Below are positions 51,700-60,919 of a stretch of 64,000 nt of DNA, one piece after another. This stretch comes from Desulfovibrio porci (GTDB lineage: Bacteria > Desulfobacterota > Desulfovibrionia > Desulfovibrionales > Desulfovibrionaceae): NCBI RefSeq assembly GCF_009696265.1, contig NZ_VUMH01000011.1:1-64000 (forward strand). The letters run 5' to 3'. The notes under the pieces were generated by a model that did not search any database, was not told where the DNA came from, and saw only the letters and a list, made by a program, of their open reading frames with translations. Made by a program: the position numbers and the translations under genes. How positions within the stretch are numbered: position 1 is the first letter of the stretch; the number at the start of each line of letters is the position of its first letter.

Positions 51700-53331
51700 C
51701 TACACGGTAATGCCCAGCTTGCGCAAGCGGTGCTGCAGGGTGGAGCGGGGCACGCCCAGCAGGGCGGCTGCCCCGCGCGGGCCGGACAGCCGCCCGCCGG
51801 TCAGGCGCAGAGCCTCCAGAATATGGGCGCGCTCGTTTTCCTCCAGCGTGGGCAGGGCCGGGTTTGCGGACCGACACGGCGGACGGTCTTCAGCCGGAAG
51901 CGGGACCCGGCCAGCCATCGGAGCGGCGGGGGCGTCCGTTTCCAGCGGCAGCACGGCCGGCGTCTCCCACTCGTGCAGAGCCTCGCGCACAAAACTTTCG
52001 GTCACGGCCCCGTCCAGGGAATGCAGCAGAATCCGGCTGACCACGTTGCGCAGTTCACGAATATTGCCCGGCCAGTCGTGATCGCAAAGTTCGCGCAACA
52101 CATTTCTGGCCAAACGCGGCGGACGCAGATCCCACTGCTGGGCAAACTGGCCGATGAAGTACTCCACCAGAATGGGAATGTCGTTTTTGCGGCGGCGCAA
52201 CGGCGGCAGACGCAGAATGACCGAGGCCAGACGGTAAAAAAGATCGCGGCGCAGACGCCCTTCGGCCAGGGCCTTTTCCAGATCAATATTGGTGGCGGAG
52301 AGCACGCGGATGTCCACGCCGATGGAACGGGCCTCGCCCACCCGTTCAAAGGAATTTTCCTCCATGACCTGGAGGAGCTTGCTCTGCATGTCCGGTGAAA
52401 GCTCGCCGATTTCATCCAGAAACAGGGTGCCGTTCTGGGCCATTTCGATCCTGCCGATGCGCTTGGCATAGGCCCCGGTGAACGCGCCCTTGGCATAGCC
52501 GAACATTTCGCTCTCAAAGAGGGTCGGAGCCAGGGACGGACAGTTCACCTTGATGAAATTGGCCTCCCGCCGGGGGCTGTGACAGTGCAGCCAGCGGGCC
52601 AGCATGCTCTTGCCCGTGCCGGTCTCGCCCACGATCAGCACCGGGATATGCAGCTTGGCCACCTTGCGCGCCACGGACATGACCCTCGCCATGTCCTGGG
52701 TTTCCAGCAGACGGTTCTCCAGCGGAGCCGCGCCGGCGGCGTCCGCCTCGTCCGACGAGTTTTGAGCCGCCCGCTGCGCCGCCTTGGCTCGGGCCCGGCG
52801 CTCCTCGGTAAGCACCACAAACAGAAAAAGACTCAGCACCGGACTCAGTTCCAGCAAAAAATTCAGCACTTCCGCCACATTATCCGGCTGGCGCACAAAC
52901 GAGACGTGCAGGGTGCCGATGACCTCCCGGTTCAGGATCAGGGGCAGGGCGATGGTGGCGTTGAGCCCCGCCGAAGCCAGGGACGAAGCTCCGCCGCCCC
53001 AGCCCAGGGAGGCCAGATCGTTGATAACCACGGGTTTGCGGCTCTGAATGGCCTGCCAGGCCACGGTATTATGGGCGATGCGCGTGTTGGAGAACATCTC
53101 CACCACCGTGCCGTCCGCCGAAGTGAAGGAGTTCAGGAACTCCCTTTCGGCGTCATAGAGAAAAATACTGAAACGATCATATTGGAAAAGGACACGGAAC
53201 TCATTGGAAAGAAAAGAAAAAAGCTTGCTGCGGTCCATGTTGCCCGGGGCCAGCCCGGACAGGCGATGGATGATCCGGGCCGCGGCCAGCAAGGGATTCC
53301 CCAAACCGGCGTCATCATGTTGCTCCGACAT
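51700..53331 (-). CDS. Sigma54-dependent enhancer-binding protein (GAF-AAA-Fis)
   Basis: 543 residues. A GAF domain spans about 20-190 and a central AAA+ domain about 215-440, with Walker A 'GETGTGKS' (near 237), the sigma54-contact loop 'GYAKGAFTGAY' and Walker B 'GTLFLDEIGEL'. A Fis-type helix-turn-helix ends the protein ('GAAALLGVPRSTLQHRLRKLGI'). The lack of a receiver domain means the GAF domain likely senses a small molecule. ATG at 53331 chosen with GGGAGAG upstream. It is divergent from the sigma54 promoter at 53476, so it very probably controls the TSUP/DASS genes and perhaps the whole sulfonate-type cluster. Confidence 0.9.
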   Translation of the reverse strand: MSEQHDDAGLGNPLLAAARIIHRLSGLAPGNMDRSKLFSFLSNEFRVLFQYDRFSIFLYDAEREFLNSFTSADGTVVEMFSNTRIAHNTVAWQAIQSRKPVVINDLASLGWGGGASSLASAGLNATIALPLILNREVIGTLHVSFVRQPDNVAEVLNFLLELSPVLSLFLFVVLTEERRARAKAAQRAAQNSSDEADAAGAAPLENRLLETQDMARVMSVARKVAKLHIPVLIVGETGTGKSMLARWLHCHSPRREANFIKVNCPSLAPTLFESEMFGYAKGAFTGAYAKRIGRIEMAQNGTLFLDEIGELSPDMQSKLLQVMEENSFERVGEARSIGVDIRVLSATNIDLEKALAEGRLRRDLFYRLASVILRLPPLRRRKNDIPILVEYFIGQFAQQWDLRPPRLARNVLRELCDHDWPGNIRELRNVVSRILLHSLDGAVTESFVREALHEWETPAVLPLETDAPAAPMAGRVPLPAEDRPPCRSANPALPTLEENERAHILEALRLTGGRLSGPRGAAALLGVPRSTLQHRLRKLGITV

Positions 53332-53345
53332 GGCTCTCTCCCCTC

Positions 53346-53359
53346 GCCCGTATACGGGC
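53346..53359. promoter_or_regulatory. 14-base palindrome in the regulator leader
   Basis: GCCCGTATACGGGC, perfect, 15 bases upstream of the enhancer-binding protein ATG. Could be an operator or a small hairpin over the ribosome site. Confidence 0.45.
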
Positions 53360-53364
53360 ATTTT

Positions 53365-53411
53365 TTGCTGAAATACCGACAAAAACGCTCAGCAATGAAG
53401 TGCTTTCATTG
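53365..53411. promoter_or_regulatory. Candidate upstream activating sites
   Basis: Two nested inverted repeats: TTGCTGA (53365-53371) / TCAGCAA (53389-53395), and CAATGAA (53393-53399) / TTCATTG (53405-53411). They lie 65-110 bases upstream of the sigma54 promoter, the expected position for enhancer-binding protein sites. Confidence 0.45.
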
Positions 53412-53475
53412 AACACGCAACCATTGTGAAGAAAAAAACAACAAGAAGTTCAGGCAACTACCGGACAGACCCGGC

Positions 53476-53492
53476 TTGGCACAGGACTTGCT
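53476..53492 (+). promoter_or_regulatory. Sigma54 (-24/-12) promoter of the TSUP-DASS unit
   Basis: TTGGCACAGGACTTGCT: an almost perfect -24/-12 match with GG (53478-53479) and GC (53490-53491) 10 bases apart. Predicted transcription start near 53503, followed by an AT-rich leader of about 170 bases without a gene. Confidence 0.88.
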
Positions 53493-53675
53493 CATATTTG
53501 GACATGCATAAACTTTACCACTATTAAATACACAAACTCAACTGCATTAAATATACTGTAATCAATTATATAAACTTTATTATGCATATATAATCACTAT
53601 ATTTATGTCATAGAAAAATCTGTAACAATACATTTTATGGGTCATAACTTTTAACAGCATACTCAAGGTATAGTT

Positions 53676-54434
53676 ATGATCTCTTCAGATATTATCATTA
53701 TTGCCGTTGTCGGTTTCTTTTCCGGCCTCATCAAAACCGGTGTGGGCGTGGGGGCGGGCCTTTTCCTGCTGCCCACCCTGGCGCTGGCTTTTCCCGCGAA
53801 AACAGCTCTGGGTCTGGGCGCGCCCCTCATGCTCGTTTCAGACATTATCGGGCTGCGCTATTACTGGAAGCAGTGGCTGCCGCGCGTGGAGCTCACGCGG
53901 CTGTTTCTTGCCGCCCTGCCGGGCCTGATCCTGGGCGTGCTGGTGCTGCCCCTGATTCCCGGCGCGATCTTCCGCACGGGTGTGGGCGTCTTCGGCGTGC
54001 TTTACGCTCTCGGTCTGCTCTGGCCGCGCTTTCCCGTGGCCGCGCTGCTGAAAAAACTCTTCGGCGGACTCACTGCGCGCCATGCGGACAAGGGCGCGTA
54101 CATCTACGGCTTTCTGGGCGGCGTCGCCACGGTGCTGGCCCATGCGGGCGGACTGGTCTGGTCCCTGTACCTGATTACGGCCGCGCGCGACCGCCGCATC
54201 TTTGTGGGCGCCACAATCATCCTCTTCTTTGTCACCAACACCTGCAAAACCATTTCCTATGTCTGCATCGACATTCTCGGTCCCGACGGACTGCTGAAAG
54301 TCATACCCGCCATTCCCATGATTCTTCTGGGATCTTATTTCGGCAATATCATCAACAAAAAATGCAATTATCTTTTATTCAGAAAAATCGTTCTCTGCTT
54401 CATATTCCTCACTTCCATCTCATTGTGCAGATAA
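53676..54434 (+). CDS. TSUP (TauE/SafE) family permease
   Basis: 252 residues, seven to eight transmembrane helices. 'GFFSGLIKTGVGVGAGLFLLPTLALAFPAKTALGLGAPLMLVSDIIGLRYYWKQW' shows the glycine-rich TSUP repeat. TauE-type members export sulfite or sulfoacetate or import sulfonates. It is the first gene behind the sigma54 promoter and is followed after 77 bases by a DASS permease. Given the neighbours, export of sulfite or movement of a sulfonate is plausible. A TunR-regulated TSUP is another known Desulfovibrio context, but no TunR-like operator is seen here. Confidence 0.85.
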   Translation: MISSDIIIIAVVGFFSGLIKTGVGVGAGLFLLPTLALAFPAKTALGLGAPLMLVSDIIGLRYYWKQWLPRVELTRLFLAALPGLILGVLVLPLIPGAIFRTGVGVFGVLYALGLLWPRFPVAALLKKLFGGLTARHADKGAYIYGFLGGVATVLAHAGGLVWSLYLITAARDRRIFVGATIILFFVTNTCKTISYVCIDILGPDGLLKVIPAIPMILLGSYFGNIINKKCNYLLFRKIVLCFIFLTSISLCR

Positions 54435-54511
54435 TATAATGCAATACAGACATCTTACATTCTTATTCCTTCAGCTGCTCGGGACACAACCTTCATTGAT
54501 AGGGACGTCTC

Positions 54512-55855
54512 ATGAAAAGAATAGCTGTGTTTTTGTCCACCATTGCCGTGTTTCTGTTGCCCGCGACGGCTTTCGCCGCCGTTTCGCCGCCGCAAGCCGT
54601 CAACATGCCCCATGTCTATATTGTTTTCGGCGTACTTTTGGCGGCCGCGGTGCTTTTTTTCACGGAATGGATCCCCCTGGCCGTGACCTCCATCCTGGTG
54701 CCCTGCGCGCTTTCGACCCTGGGCGTCATCACGGTCAAGGAAGCCTGGGTCAGTTTCGGCGACACCAGCATCCTGACCATTGTGGGCCTGTTCATGCTGG
54801 GCGAGGCCACCTTCGCCACGGGCTTCGCCCAGCGCGTGGCGACCATGATCATCAGCAAGGCGGGGCACAGCGAAACCCGCCTTCTGGTCTTCGCCATTCT
54901 TCTCATCGCCTTCATGTCGGCCTTTCTGAACAATGCCGGCGTCACGGCCATCACCCTGCCCATGATCATTTCCATCGCCCGCAAGGCGCACCTCTCGCCT
55001 TCGCGCATCTTGCTGCCCACAGCCTACGCGGCCAGCTTCGGCGGCTGCATCTCGCTGGTGGGTCAGGCGCCGAGCATGGTGGCCAACGGCATCCTGGCCA
55101 AAATGGCGCCGGAATACGGCCAGTTCGCTTTTTTTGAATTCGCCTGGTACGGCCTGCCCCTGACCCTGATCAGCGCGGTTCTTTTCGCGCTGTTCCCCCG
55201 TTTTCTGATTCCGCCGGCCCGCGAGGACGTGGCCGAACTCAAGGATGTGGAGGTTCCCGACGGCGGCGTGCACATGTGGATCGCGGGCGGCATCTACTTT
55301 CTCGTCATCATCTGTATGGCCACGGGCCTGGTGCCGCTGACCTCCGCCGCCATGCTGGGAGCCATGCTCTGCATCCTGACCCGCTGCATGACCCTGAAGC
55401 AGGCCCAGGCCGGCATCGACTGGACCACTGTCTGGCTCTTCGCGGGCATGCTGTCCATGAGCTTCGCCATGAACAAATCCGGCGCGGCCACGCTGATTGC
55501 CGACTTTGTCGTCAGCCATGTGTCCGATCCCTATGTTCTCTTCTGCACCCTTATGCTGGTGACCGCCGTACTGACCAACATCATGTCCAACACGGCCACC
55601 ACGGCCATCATGGTGCCCCTGGTCATACCCATAGCCCTGGGCGCGCATTTGAGCCCCCTGCCTTTCGTCATGGGCATCGCCATGAGCGCCGCCGCCTGCT
55701 TCATGACGCCCATCGCCACGCCCTCCAACACTCTGGTGCTGCGGCCCGGCAACTACACGTTCTTGGATTACGTGCGTTACGGATTTTTCTGGCAGATCGT
55801 GGCTTTTGCCCTTTCTCTGCTGATCATTCCGCGCGTCTGGCCGTTCCTGCCGTGA
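54512..55855 (+). CDS. DASS/SLC13-family anion permease
   Basis: 447 residues. Same build as the permease at 2239-3591: signal-peptide-like start ('FLLPATAFAAV'), first-half 'NNAGVTAITLP' and 'SLVGQAPSMVANGIL', second-half 'SNTATTAIMVP' and 'TPIATPSNTLVL'. The first-half substrate loop differs from the paralogue (S-L-V-G-Q-A-P-S rather than T-L-V-G-T-P-P-N), which may mean a different substrate. Presumed in the sigma54-controlled unit with the TSUP gene. Likely sodium-coupled uptake or exchange of a carboxylate or sulfonate. Confidence 0.85.
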   Translation: MKRIAVFLSTIAVFLLPATAFAAVSPPQAVNMPHVYIVFGVLLAAAVLFFTEWIPLAVTSILVPCALSTLGVITVKEAWVSFGDTSILTIVGLFMLGEATFATGFAQRVATMIISKAGHSETRLLVFAILLIAFMSAFLNNAGVTAITLPMIISIARKAHLSPSRILLPTAYAASFGGCISLVGQAPSMVANGILAKMAPEYGQFAFFEFAWYGLPLTLISAVLFALFPRFLIPPAREDVAELKDVEVPDGGVHMWIAGGIYFLVIICMATGLVPLTSAAMLGAMLCILTRCMTLKQAQAGIDWTTVWLFAGMLSMSFAMNKSGAATLIADFVVSHVSDPYVLFCTLMLVTAVLTNIMSNTATTAIMVPLVIPIALGAHLSPLPFVMGIAMSAAACFMTPIATPSNTLVLRPGNYTFLDYVRYGFFWQIVAFALSLLIIPRVWPFLP

Positions 55856-55980
55856 ACACCCCGCGCGTTGCCCCATCTCTTTAACGTCAGCCGCCCTGTA
55901 TCTCTGATCGGCGCGCAAAAGACGCCATGCGCCGGATCGTAACCACATTCAAATGGCCGGGGATGCAAAAAGGAGGAGGT

Positions 55981-56190
55981 ATGTCGATTCAAAGAAGAAT
56001 CCTGAACATCAACGGAATTGATCGGGAAGTCGTGTGCGACCCCGAGAAGGATTCTTTGGCCGATGCCGTGCGCCGTCTCGGACTGACCGGGACGAAAGTC
56101 GGATGCGGCGCGGGGCAGTGCGGCTCCTGCACGCTTTTGCTGGACGGGAAGGCCGTGCGCTCCTGCACGAAAAAAATGAAAAACGTCTAA
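55981..56190 (+). CDS. Mop-type aldehyde oxidoreductase, N-terminal [2Fe-2S] fragment (frameshifted)
   Basis: 69 residues. Plant-ferredoxin-like [2Fe-2S] domain with C-x4-C-x2-C ('VGCGAGQCGSCTLLLDG') and a fourth cysteine in 'VRSC'. It aligns from its first residue with D. gigas Mop (about 907 residues). AGGAGGAGG precedes the ATG. The frame ends at TAA 56188-56190 because of a one-base excess in the A-run at 56179-56183; removing one A joins it exactly to the next frame with Mop-like spacing. On its own it could not complete the enzyme. Confidence 0.8.
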   Translation: MSIQRRILNINGIDREVVCDPEKDSLADAVRRLGLTGTKVGCGAGQCGSCTLLLDGKAVRSCTKKMKNV

Positions 56191-56203
56191 AGAATACTCC
56201 AAA

Positions 56204-58840
56204 GTGGAAACCATTGAAGGGCTCGGCAATGCGGACCATCTTCATCCGTTGCAAAAGGCCTTCACGACTCACGCCGGCGTGCAGTGCGGCTTCTGCTCGC
56301 CCGGCTTCATCATGTCGGCCAAGGCCCTGCTGCATGAAAACCCGAAGCCCTCCCGGCAGGACGTGCGCGACTGGTTCACGGAGCACAACAACATCTGCCG
56401 CTGCACCGGCTACAAGCCGATCGTGGATGCTGTCATGGCCGCCGCCGAAGTCATGCGCGGCGAAAAGAGCCCGGATGACCTCAACGTCGACATGCCCGGG
56501 GACGGACGTCTTTACGGAACGTATTTCCCCAAGCCGACGGCGTTGACCCGGGTGCTCGGAACCTGTGACTACGGGGCGGACGTGGCTGAAAAAATGCCCG
56601 CCGGGACGCTCCATCTGGCGGTGGTCATGGCGAAAATCCCGCATGGCAGGATAAAGGCCATCCATATGGATGAAGCCGTGCGCATGCCGGGCGTGGTGAG
56701 AGTCATTACGGCAAAGGACGTCAAGGGAACCAACCGCTTCTGCGTTCCCCAGGGAGCGGTCCACAGCGCCTGCGACGGACGGGACCGTCCGGTGATCTGC
56801 GATGACATCGTCCGACGCCACGGCGATATCGTCGCCGTCGTCGCCGCCCACAGCCGCGAACAGGCCCGCGCGGCGGCGGAAAAGGTTGTTGTGGATTACG
56901 AAATGCTGCCGGCCTGCATGACGTTCATGGAAGCGGCCCGAAAAGACGCCCCCCGGCTGTTCGCGCAATATCCCAATATCTACATTGAACAGCCCGTGTA
57001 CAAGGGCGACGACACGCGCGACCTCTTCGCCGGCGCGGCCCATGTGGCGGAGGGAAGCTTCAGCACCACCCGCCAGCCGCACATGCCCATTGAGCCGGAT
57101 GTGCTTCAGGCCTATCCGCAGGACGGCGGCGTGGCCATCCAGTGCAAAGCCCAATTCGTATACGGAATCATCGGACAGATGGCCGATGCCGTCGGCCTGC
57201 CCAAAGAAAAGATCAGAATCATCATGAACCCGGCGGGCGCGAGCTTCGGCTTCAGCATGTCGGCGGGCAATCCGGCGCTGATCGCGGCCTGCGCCCTGGC
57301 CCTCGACGCCCCTGTCTCTCTGGTCATGAGCTACGAGGAGCAACAACATACCACCGGCAAACGCTCTCCCATCCACGCCAACGCCCGCCTGGCCTGCGAC
57401 GCGAACGGCAGGTTCATCGCGCTGGACTACCTCGTCGGGCTGGATCATGGAGCGTACAGCGAAATGGCCGGCAATCTCACGAACAAGGTCTGCCGCTTCT
57501 GGGGCTATCCCTATGCCGTGCCCAACATTCGCGGCCTGGTCCGAACGGCTTTCACCAACAACAACTTCGGAACAGCCTACCGCGCGTTCGGCTCTCCCCA
57601 AACCTACACAGGCAGCGAGCAGCTTGTGGATATGCTGGCGGAAAAACTCGGCATGGATCCCTTTGAACTGCGCTACCGGAACGTGGCCGTTGAAGGCGAT
57701 TTATGCACGACTTCCGTCCCGTACCGCGAATATCCCATGCGCGGGATGATGGATATCATGCGCCCCCGCTATCAGGAGGCCGTAGCGCGCGCCAAAAGGG
57801 AAGACACCCCGGAAAAGCGCCGCGGGGTCGGCATTTCCTGGGGGGGATACCACGTCTCCAAGGTTCCGGACAAATGCCTCATTGATCTTGAACTGAACGA
57901 GGACGGTTCGATCACGCATTACAGCACCTGGGCGGATGTGGGACAAGGCGCGGATACCGGCAGCGTCGTGCATGTGCATGAAGCCCTGCGTGAACTTCAC
58001 CTGGACCCAGGGCAGATACGCCTCGTTCGCAACGATACCGCCACCTGCCCGGACAGCGGGCCCGCTTCGGGAAGCCGGTCGCACCATGTGGTGGGCAACG
58101 CCACCATCAACGCCGCGGCAAAACTGCTGGAAGCCATGCGCAAGCCGGACGGAACTTTCCGCACCTGGCGGGAAATGCGGGACGAAGGCATTCCCACCAA
58201 ATATCGTGGCGAAGAATCCTCCAACTGGGGAGATATTGACCCCGATACGGGCCATGGCTACGGCGCCGTGGCGCAGAGTTACGTGCTGTTCATGTCCGAA
58301 GTCGAAGTGGACGTTGCCACCGGCAAAACGCGGGTGCTTGCGACAACCATCGTCGCGGATGTGGGCAAAGTCGGCAGTTTCGAAGGCGCGCTCGGCCAGG
58401 CCTGGGGCAGTTACGCGCATTCGGTGGGCTACGCGCTGAGCGAACGGTATGACGACATGAAGAAGCACGCCTCCATGCGCGGGGCCGGCATCACGCGCTG
58501 CAACGACGTGCCGGACAACATCACGGTCATCTTCCACGAAACGCCCCGCGCTAACGGCCCCCATGGTTCCACCGGCTGCGCCGAAGGTTTTCAGAGCTGC
58601 GGGCACGTCTCCATTCTGAACGCCATCGCCAACGCCGCCGGGATCCGGATCACGACGCTTCCGGCCACGCCGGAGAAGGTCAAGGCCGCGCTTGAGGCGA
58701 AAGCGGCGGGCAGGCCCTACGCCCAGCCGCGCTGGGAACTGGGCTGCGACCTGTATGAGCGGCTGGAGTACTTGAAAGCCCATCCCCAATGGTGGGCGGC
58801 CGGATCACAATCCGACTCCGATGGGGGAAAACACGCCTGA
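56204..58840 (+). CDS. Mop-type molybdenum aldehyde oxidoreductase, main part (second [2Fe-2S] and Mo domains)
   Basis: 878 residues from GTG at 56204, which is probably internal: the frame is open back to 56180 and is the +1 continuation of the preceding fragment. The second [2Fe-2S] domain shows 'QCGFCSPGF' and 'CRCTGYKP'. The Mo domains follow the xanthine oxidase family, with '[11 protein letters not shown]', 'AYRAFGSPQ', and a Glu in 'STGCAEGFQ' at the position of Mop catalytic Glu869. No FAD domain, as in Mop. It oxidises aldehydes to acids using a molybdopterin cytosine dinucleotide cofactor. Neighbouring dehydrogenase and TRAP genes suggest a sulfonated aldehyde substrate. Confidence 0.85.
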   Translation: METIEGLGNADHLHPLQKAFTTHAGVQCGFCSPGFIMSAKALLHENPKPSRQDVRDWFTEHNNICRCTGYKPIVDAVMAAAEVMRGEKSPDDLNVDMPGDGRLYGTYFPKPTALTRVLGTCDYGADVAEKMPAGTLHLAVVMAKIPHGRIKAIHMDEAVRMPGVVRVITAKDVKGTNRFCVPQGAVHSACDGRDRPVICDDIVRRHGDIVAVVAAHSREQARAAAEKVVVDYEMLPACMTFMEAARKDAPRLFAQYPNIYIEQPVYKGDDTRDLFAGAAHVAEGSFSTTRQPHMPIEPDVLQAYPQDGGVAIQCKAQFVYGIIGQMADAVGLPKEKIRIIMNPAGASFGFSMSAGNPALIAACALALDAPVSLVMSYEEQQHTTGKRSPIHANARLACDANGRFIALDYLVGLDHGAYSEMAGNLTNKVCRFWGYPYAVPNIRGLVRTAFTNNNFGTAYRAFGSPQTYTGSEQLVDMLAEKLGMDPFELRYRNVAVEGDLCTTSVPYREYPMRGMMDIMRPRYQEAVARAKREDTPEKRRGVGISWGGYHVSKVPDKCLIDLELNEDGSITHYSTWADVGQGADTGSVVHVHEALRELHLDPGQIRLVRNDTATCPDSGPASGSRSHHVVGNATINAAAKLLEAMRKPDGTFRTWREMRDEGIPTKYRGEESSNWGDIDPDTGHGYGAVAQSYVLFMSEVEVDVATGKTRVLATTIVADVGKVGSFEGALGQAWGSYAHSVGYALSERYDDMKKHASMRGAGITRCNDVPDNITVIFHETPRANGPHGSTGCAEGFQSCGHVSILNAIANAAGIRITTLPATPEKVKAALEAKAAGRPYAQPRWELGCDLYERLEYLKAHPQWWAAGSQSDSDGGKHA

Positions 58841-58908
58841 TGCGGCTCTGGCCGGATTGTATGCACGCTGATGTCAGCAAGGGTCATCAACTATTGAGGA
58901 GAACGGCT

Positions 58909-59778
58909 ATGAAAATCGGTTTCATCGGCTTGGGCACAATGGGCGGGGCCATGTCTGCGAATCTCATAAAAAAGGGCTTCAGCGTACAGGGTTACGACAT
59001 TGCCCCGGAGGCGCTGGAGCGTTTTGAAAAGGCGGGCGGCGTTCCCTGCTCCGATATGGCCGCAGCGGCGAAAGGCGCGGACATCGTGTTCACGATGCTC
59101 CCCAACGGCCCGCATGTGGAACAGGCGGTCGAAAAAATCGTCGGCAGCATGGCCAAAGGCGCCCTTTTTGTGGATTGCAGCACCATTCTGCCGGAAGTCA
59201 CGCTGCGGGTGGGAGCGCGCCTGCGGGCCGAGGGCATGCGCGTCATGGACGCGCCCGTGGGTCGCACCGGCGCGGAAGCCTTGCTGGGAAAGCTGCTATT
59301 CATGGTGGGCGGCGAAGAAAAAGATCTGGCCCTCGTCAGGCCCTGCCTTGAGTGCATGGGCGACACCATTCTGCATTGCGGCCCCCTGGGGAGCGGCATC
59401 GCCACAAAAATCGTCAACAACTACATGAGCATCACGCTCAACGTCCTGACCGCCGAAGCCCTGACCCTGGGAGAGGCCTTGGGACTTGAGCGCGACCGCC
59501 TCCTGGAAGTGCTGCGCGGCACTCCCGCGGGCAGGGGACATATCAACGCCACCTACCCCGGCAAGGTGTTCAAGGGCGATATCAGCGCTTCCTTCATGCT
59601 TGATCTGGCCAACAAGGATCTGGGCCTGGCCATTGAGGTGGCGGATACGAAAAACGTGCCCCTGTTTACCGGCGGCGCGGCGCGTCAGGCCTATTCTCTG
59701 GCGCGCGCCCGGGGATACGGCCGTAAGGACTGGACCGCCATGCTGGAGGTCGTCCGGCAGCTCTCACAGGCGCAGTAG
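58909..59778 (+). CDS. NAD(P)-dependent dehydrogenase of the sulfolactaldehyde reductase (YihU) type
   Basis: 289 residues, beta-hydroxyacid dehydrogenase family. Rossmann motif 'GFIGLGTMGGAM' near residue 3-14. Where 3-hydroxyisobutyrate and tartronate-semialdehyde enzymes have P-V-S-G-G, this protein has P-V-G-R-T (G118-R119-T120), as in E. coli YihU, where this region contacts the sulfonate. The catalytic lysine and amide lie in 'ATKIVNNYMS' (K167, N171), again matching YihU's 'INNYMSI', and the C-terminal half ('KDLGLAIEVA', 'GRKDWTAMLEVVRQ') is also YihU-like. Expected reaction: sulfolactaldehyde to/from 2,3-dihydroxypropane-1-sulfonate. GAGGAG precedes the ATG. Confidence 0.82.
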   Translation: MKIGFIGLGTMGGAMSANLIKKGFSVQGYDIAPEALERFEKAGGVPCSDMAAAAKGADIVFTMLPNGPHVEQAVEKIVGSMAKGALFVDCSTILPEVTLRVGARLRAEGMRVMDAPVGRTGAEALLGKLLFMVGGEEKDLALVRPCLECMGDTILHCGPLGSGIATKIVNNYMSITLNVLTAEALTLGEALGLERDRLLEVLRGTPAGRGHINATYPGKVFKGDISASFMLDLANKDLGLAIEVADTKNVPLFTGGAARQAYSLARARGYGRKDWTAMLEVVRQLSQAQ

Positions 59779-59841
59779 CCTCAGGAACTGACCTTTGCAA
59801 CGTGAAGCGGAAATAACCGTAACCTTCATCAGGAGAACGTG

Positions 59842-60852
59842 ATGATGCCGCTGAAAAGAATATTGCTGACCGTCGTCGCTTTGGCCGTGCTGTGCTGCGT
59901 CACCAGCGCGTCCGCGGCCGAATATAAAAAAATGACCATTCGGGCCGCCACAGCCAACCCTTTGGGCAGCCTTCACGTCACGGGCATCGAAAAATTCAAG
60001 GAGGTCGTGGAAAAAGAGTCCGGCGGCGCCATTCGCGTCCAGACATTTTATGGCGGCTCCATGGGAGACGAGCAGGCCAACGTCAAACAGCTGCGCAACG
60101 CAGAGATCCAGGTGGCCTGTCTGGCAGGCGGCAACCTGACCCCCTTCGCGCCAGCGTCCACACTGTTTGTCATGCCCTATATCTTTCCCACGACGGAAGA
60201 GGCGCTCAGGCTTTTCTCCAACGACGCATTCATGTCCAAAATGGCCGACGCCATCGCCGCACAGAGCCGGGTCAGGCCGGTGGCCTGGTTTGTGGACGGC
60301 TACCGGCATCTGACCAACTCCAGGAAGCCGGTCACCCAAATGGCCGATTTGCAGGGCCTGAAGATACGTGTCCCCCCCGTGGAAGTACAATTGGAATCCT
60401 ACAAATCCTGGGGAGTGGAACCGCATCCCCTGGCCTGGACGGAAACCTTCAACGGCTTGCAGCAGGGCGTGGTGGACGGACAGGACAACTCCTATACCGT
60501 GATCCGGGACCAGAAGTTCTGGGAAGTTCAGAAATACATAACCGAGCTCCACTATACCTTCTTTGTGGCCCCGCTTCTGGTCAGTGAGACTTGGTACAGA
60601 AAGCTGGATGACGCCACCAGGGCTCTGATCAAAAAGGCCGCCCTTGAGGCGCAAAAGCACGAATGGAGCTGGGCCGCGGAGCAGGAAATCGTCGCGCGGA
60701 ACGAACTGCTCTCCCACGGCATGCAGCTCAGCAAGCTTGAAGACGAGGAGAAGTGGCTTCAGGCCGCCCGCGGCACCTGGGAACGCTTCTACGATAAGGT
60801 CGGAGGCAAGGCGGTGGTGGATGAGGCGCTTGCCGTGATGAAGACGAAGTAA
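59842..60852 (+). CDS. dctP: TRAP transporter substrate-binding protein
   Basis: 336 residues with a signal peptide (cleavage near 'TSASAAEY'). DctP family features: 'IRAATANPLGSLHVTGIEKFKEVVEKESGGAIRVQTFYGGSMGDE', 'GLKIRVPPVEVQLESYKSWGVEPHPLAWTETFNGLQQGVVDGQDN'. The R in 'GLKIRVPP' is the usual carboxylate-binding arginine and could also bind a sulfonate. ATG at 59842 has AGGAGA. It captures the substrate in the periplasm for the DctQM pair encoded next. Confidence 0.9.
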   Translation: MMPLKRILLTVVALAVLCCVTSASAAEYKKMTIRAATANPLGSLHVTGIEKFKEVVEKESGGAIRVQTFYGGSMGDEQANVKQLRNAEIQVACLAGGNLTPFAPASTLFVMPYIFPTTEEALRLFSNDAFMSKMADAIAAQSRVRPVAWFVDGYRHLTNSRKPVTQMADLQGLKIRVPPVEVQLESYKSWGVEPHPLAWTETFNGLQQGVVDGQDNSYTVIRDQKFWEVQKYITELHYTFFVAPLLVSETWYRKLDDATRALIKKAALEAQKHEWSWAAEQEIVARNELLSHGMQLSKLEDEEKWLQAARGTWERFYDKVGGKAVVDEALAVMKTK

Positions 60853-60859
60853 AAAAGAA

Positions 60860-60899
60860 GCCCCCGGCGCATGCGGTCCAAAGCTGTCGCGCCGGGGGC
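60860..60899 (+). terminator. Stem-loop between dctP and dctQ
   Basis: GCCCCCGGCGC / GCGCCGGGGGC with an 18-base loop and a short TTT after it. Such structures often stabilise the upstream binding-protein mRNA and reduce expression of the membrane subunits. Confidence 0.55.
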
Positions 60900-60919
60900 C
60901 TTTGTCCAAGGAGGAGCGC

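Noticed and set aside
55856..55980. Sigma54 promoter before the Mo oxidoreductase
   Set aside because: A GGCC...TGC stretch near 55953 has only 8 bases between GG and GC, so it fails the -24/-12 spacing.
58845..58870. Sigma54 promoter before the YihU-like gene
   Set aside because: GG and GC are 11 bases apart rather than 10 and flanks are poor.
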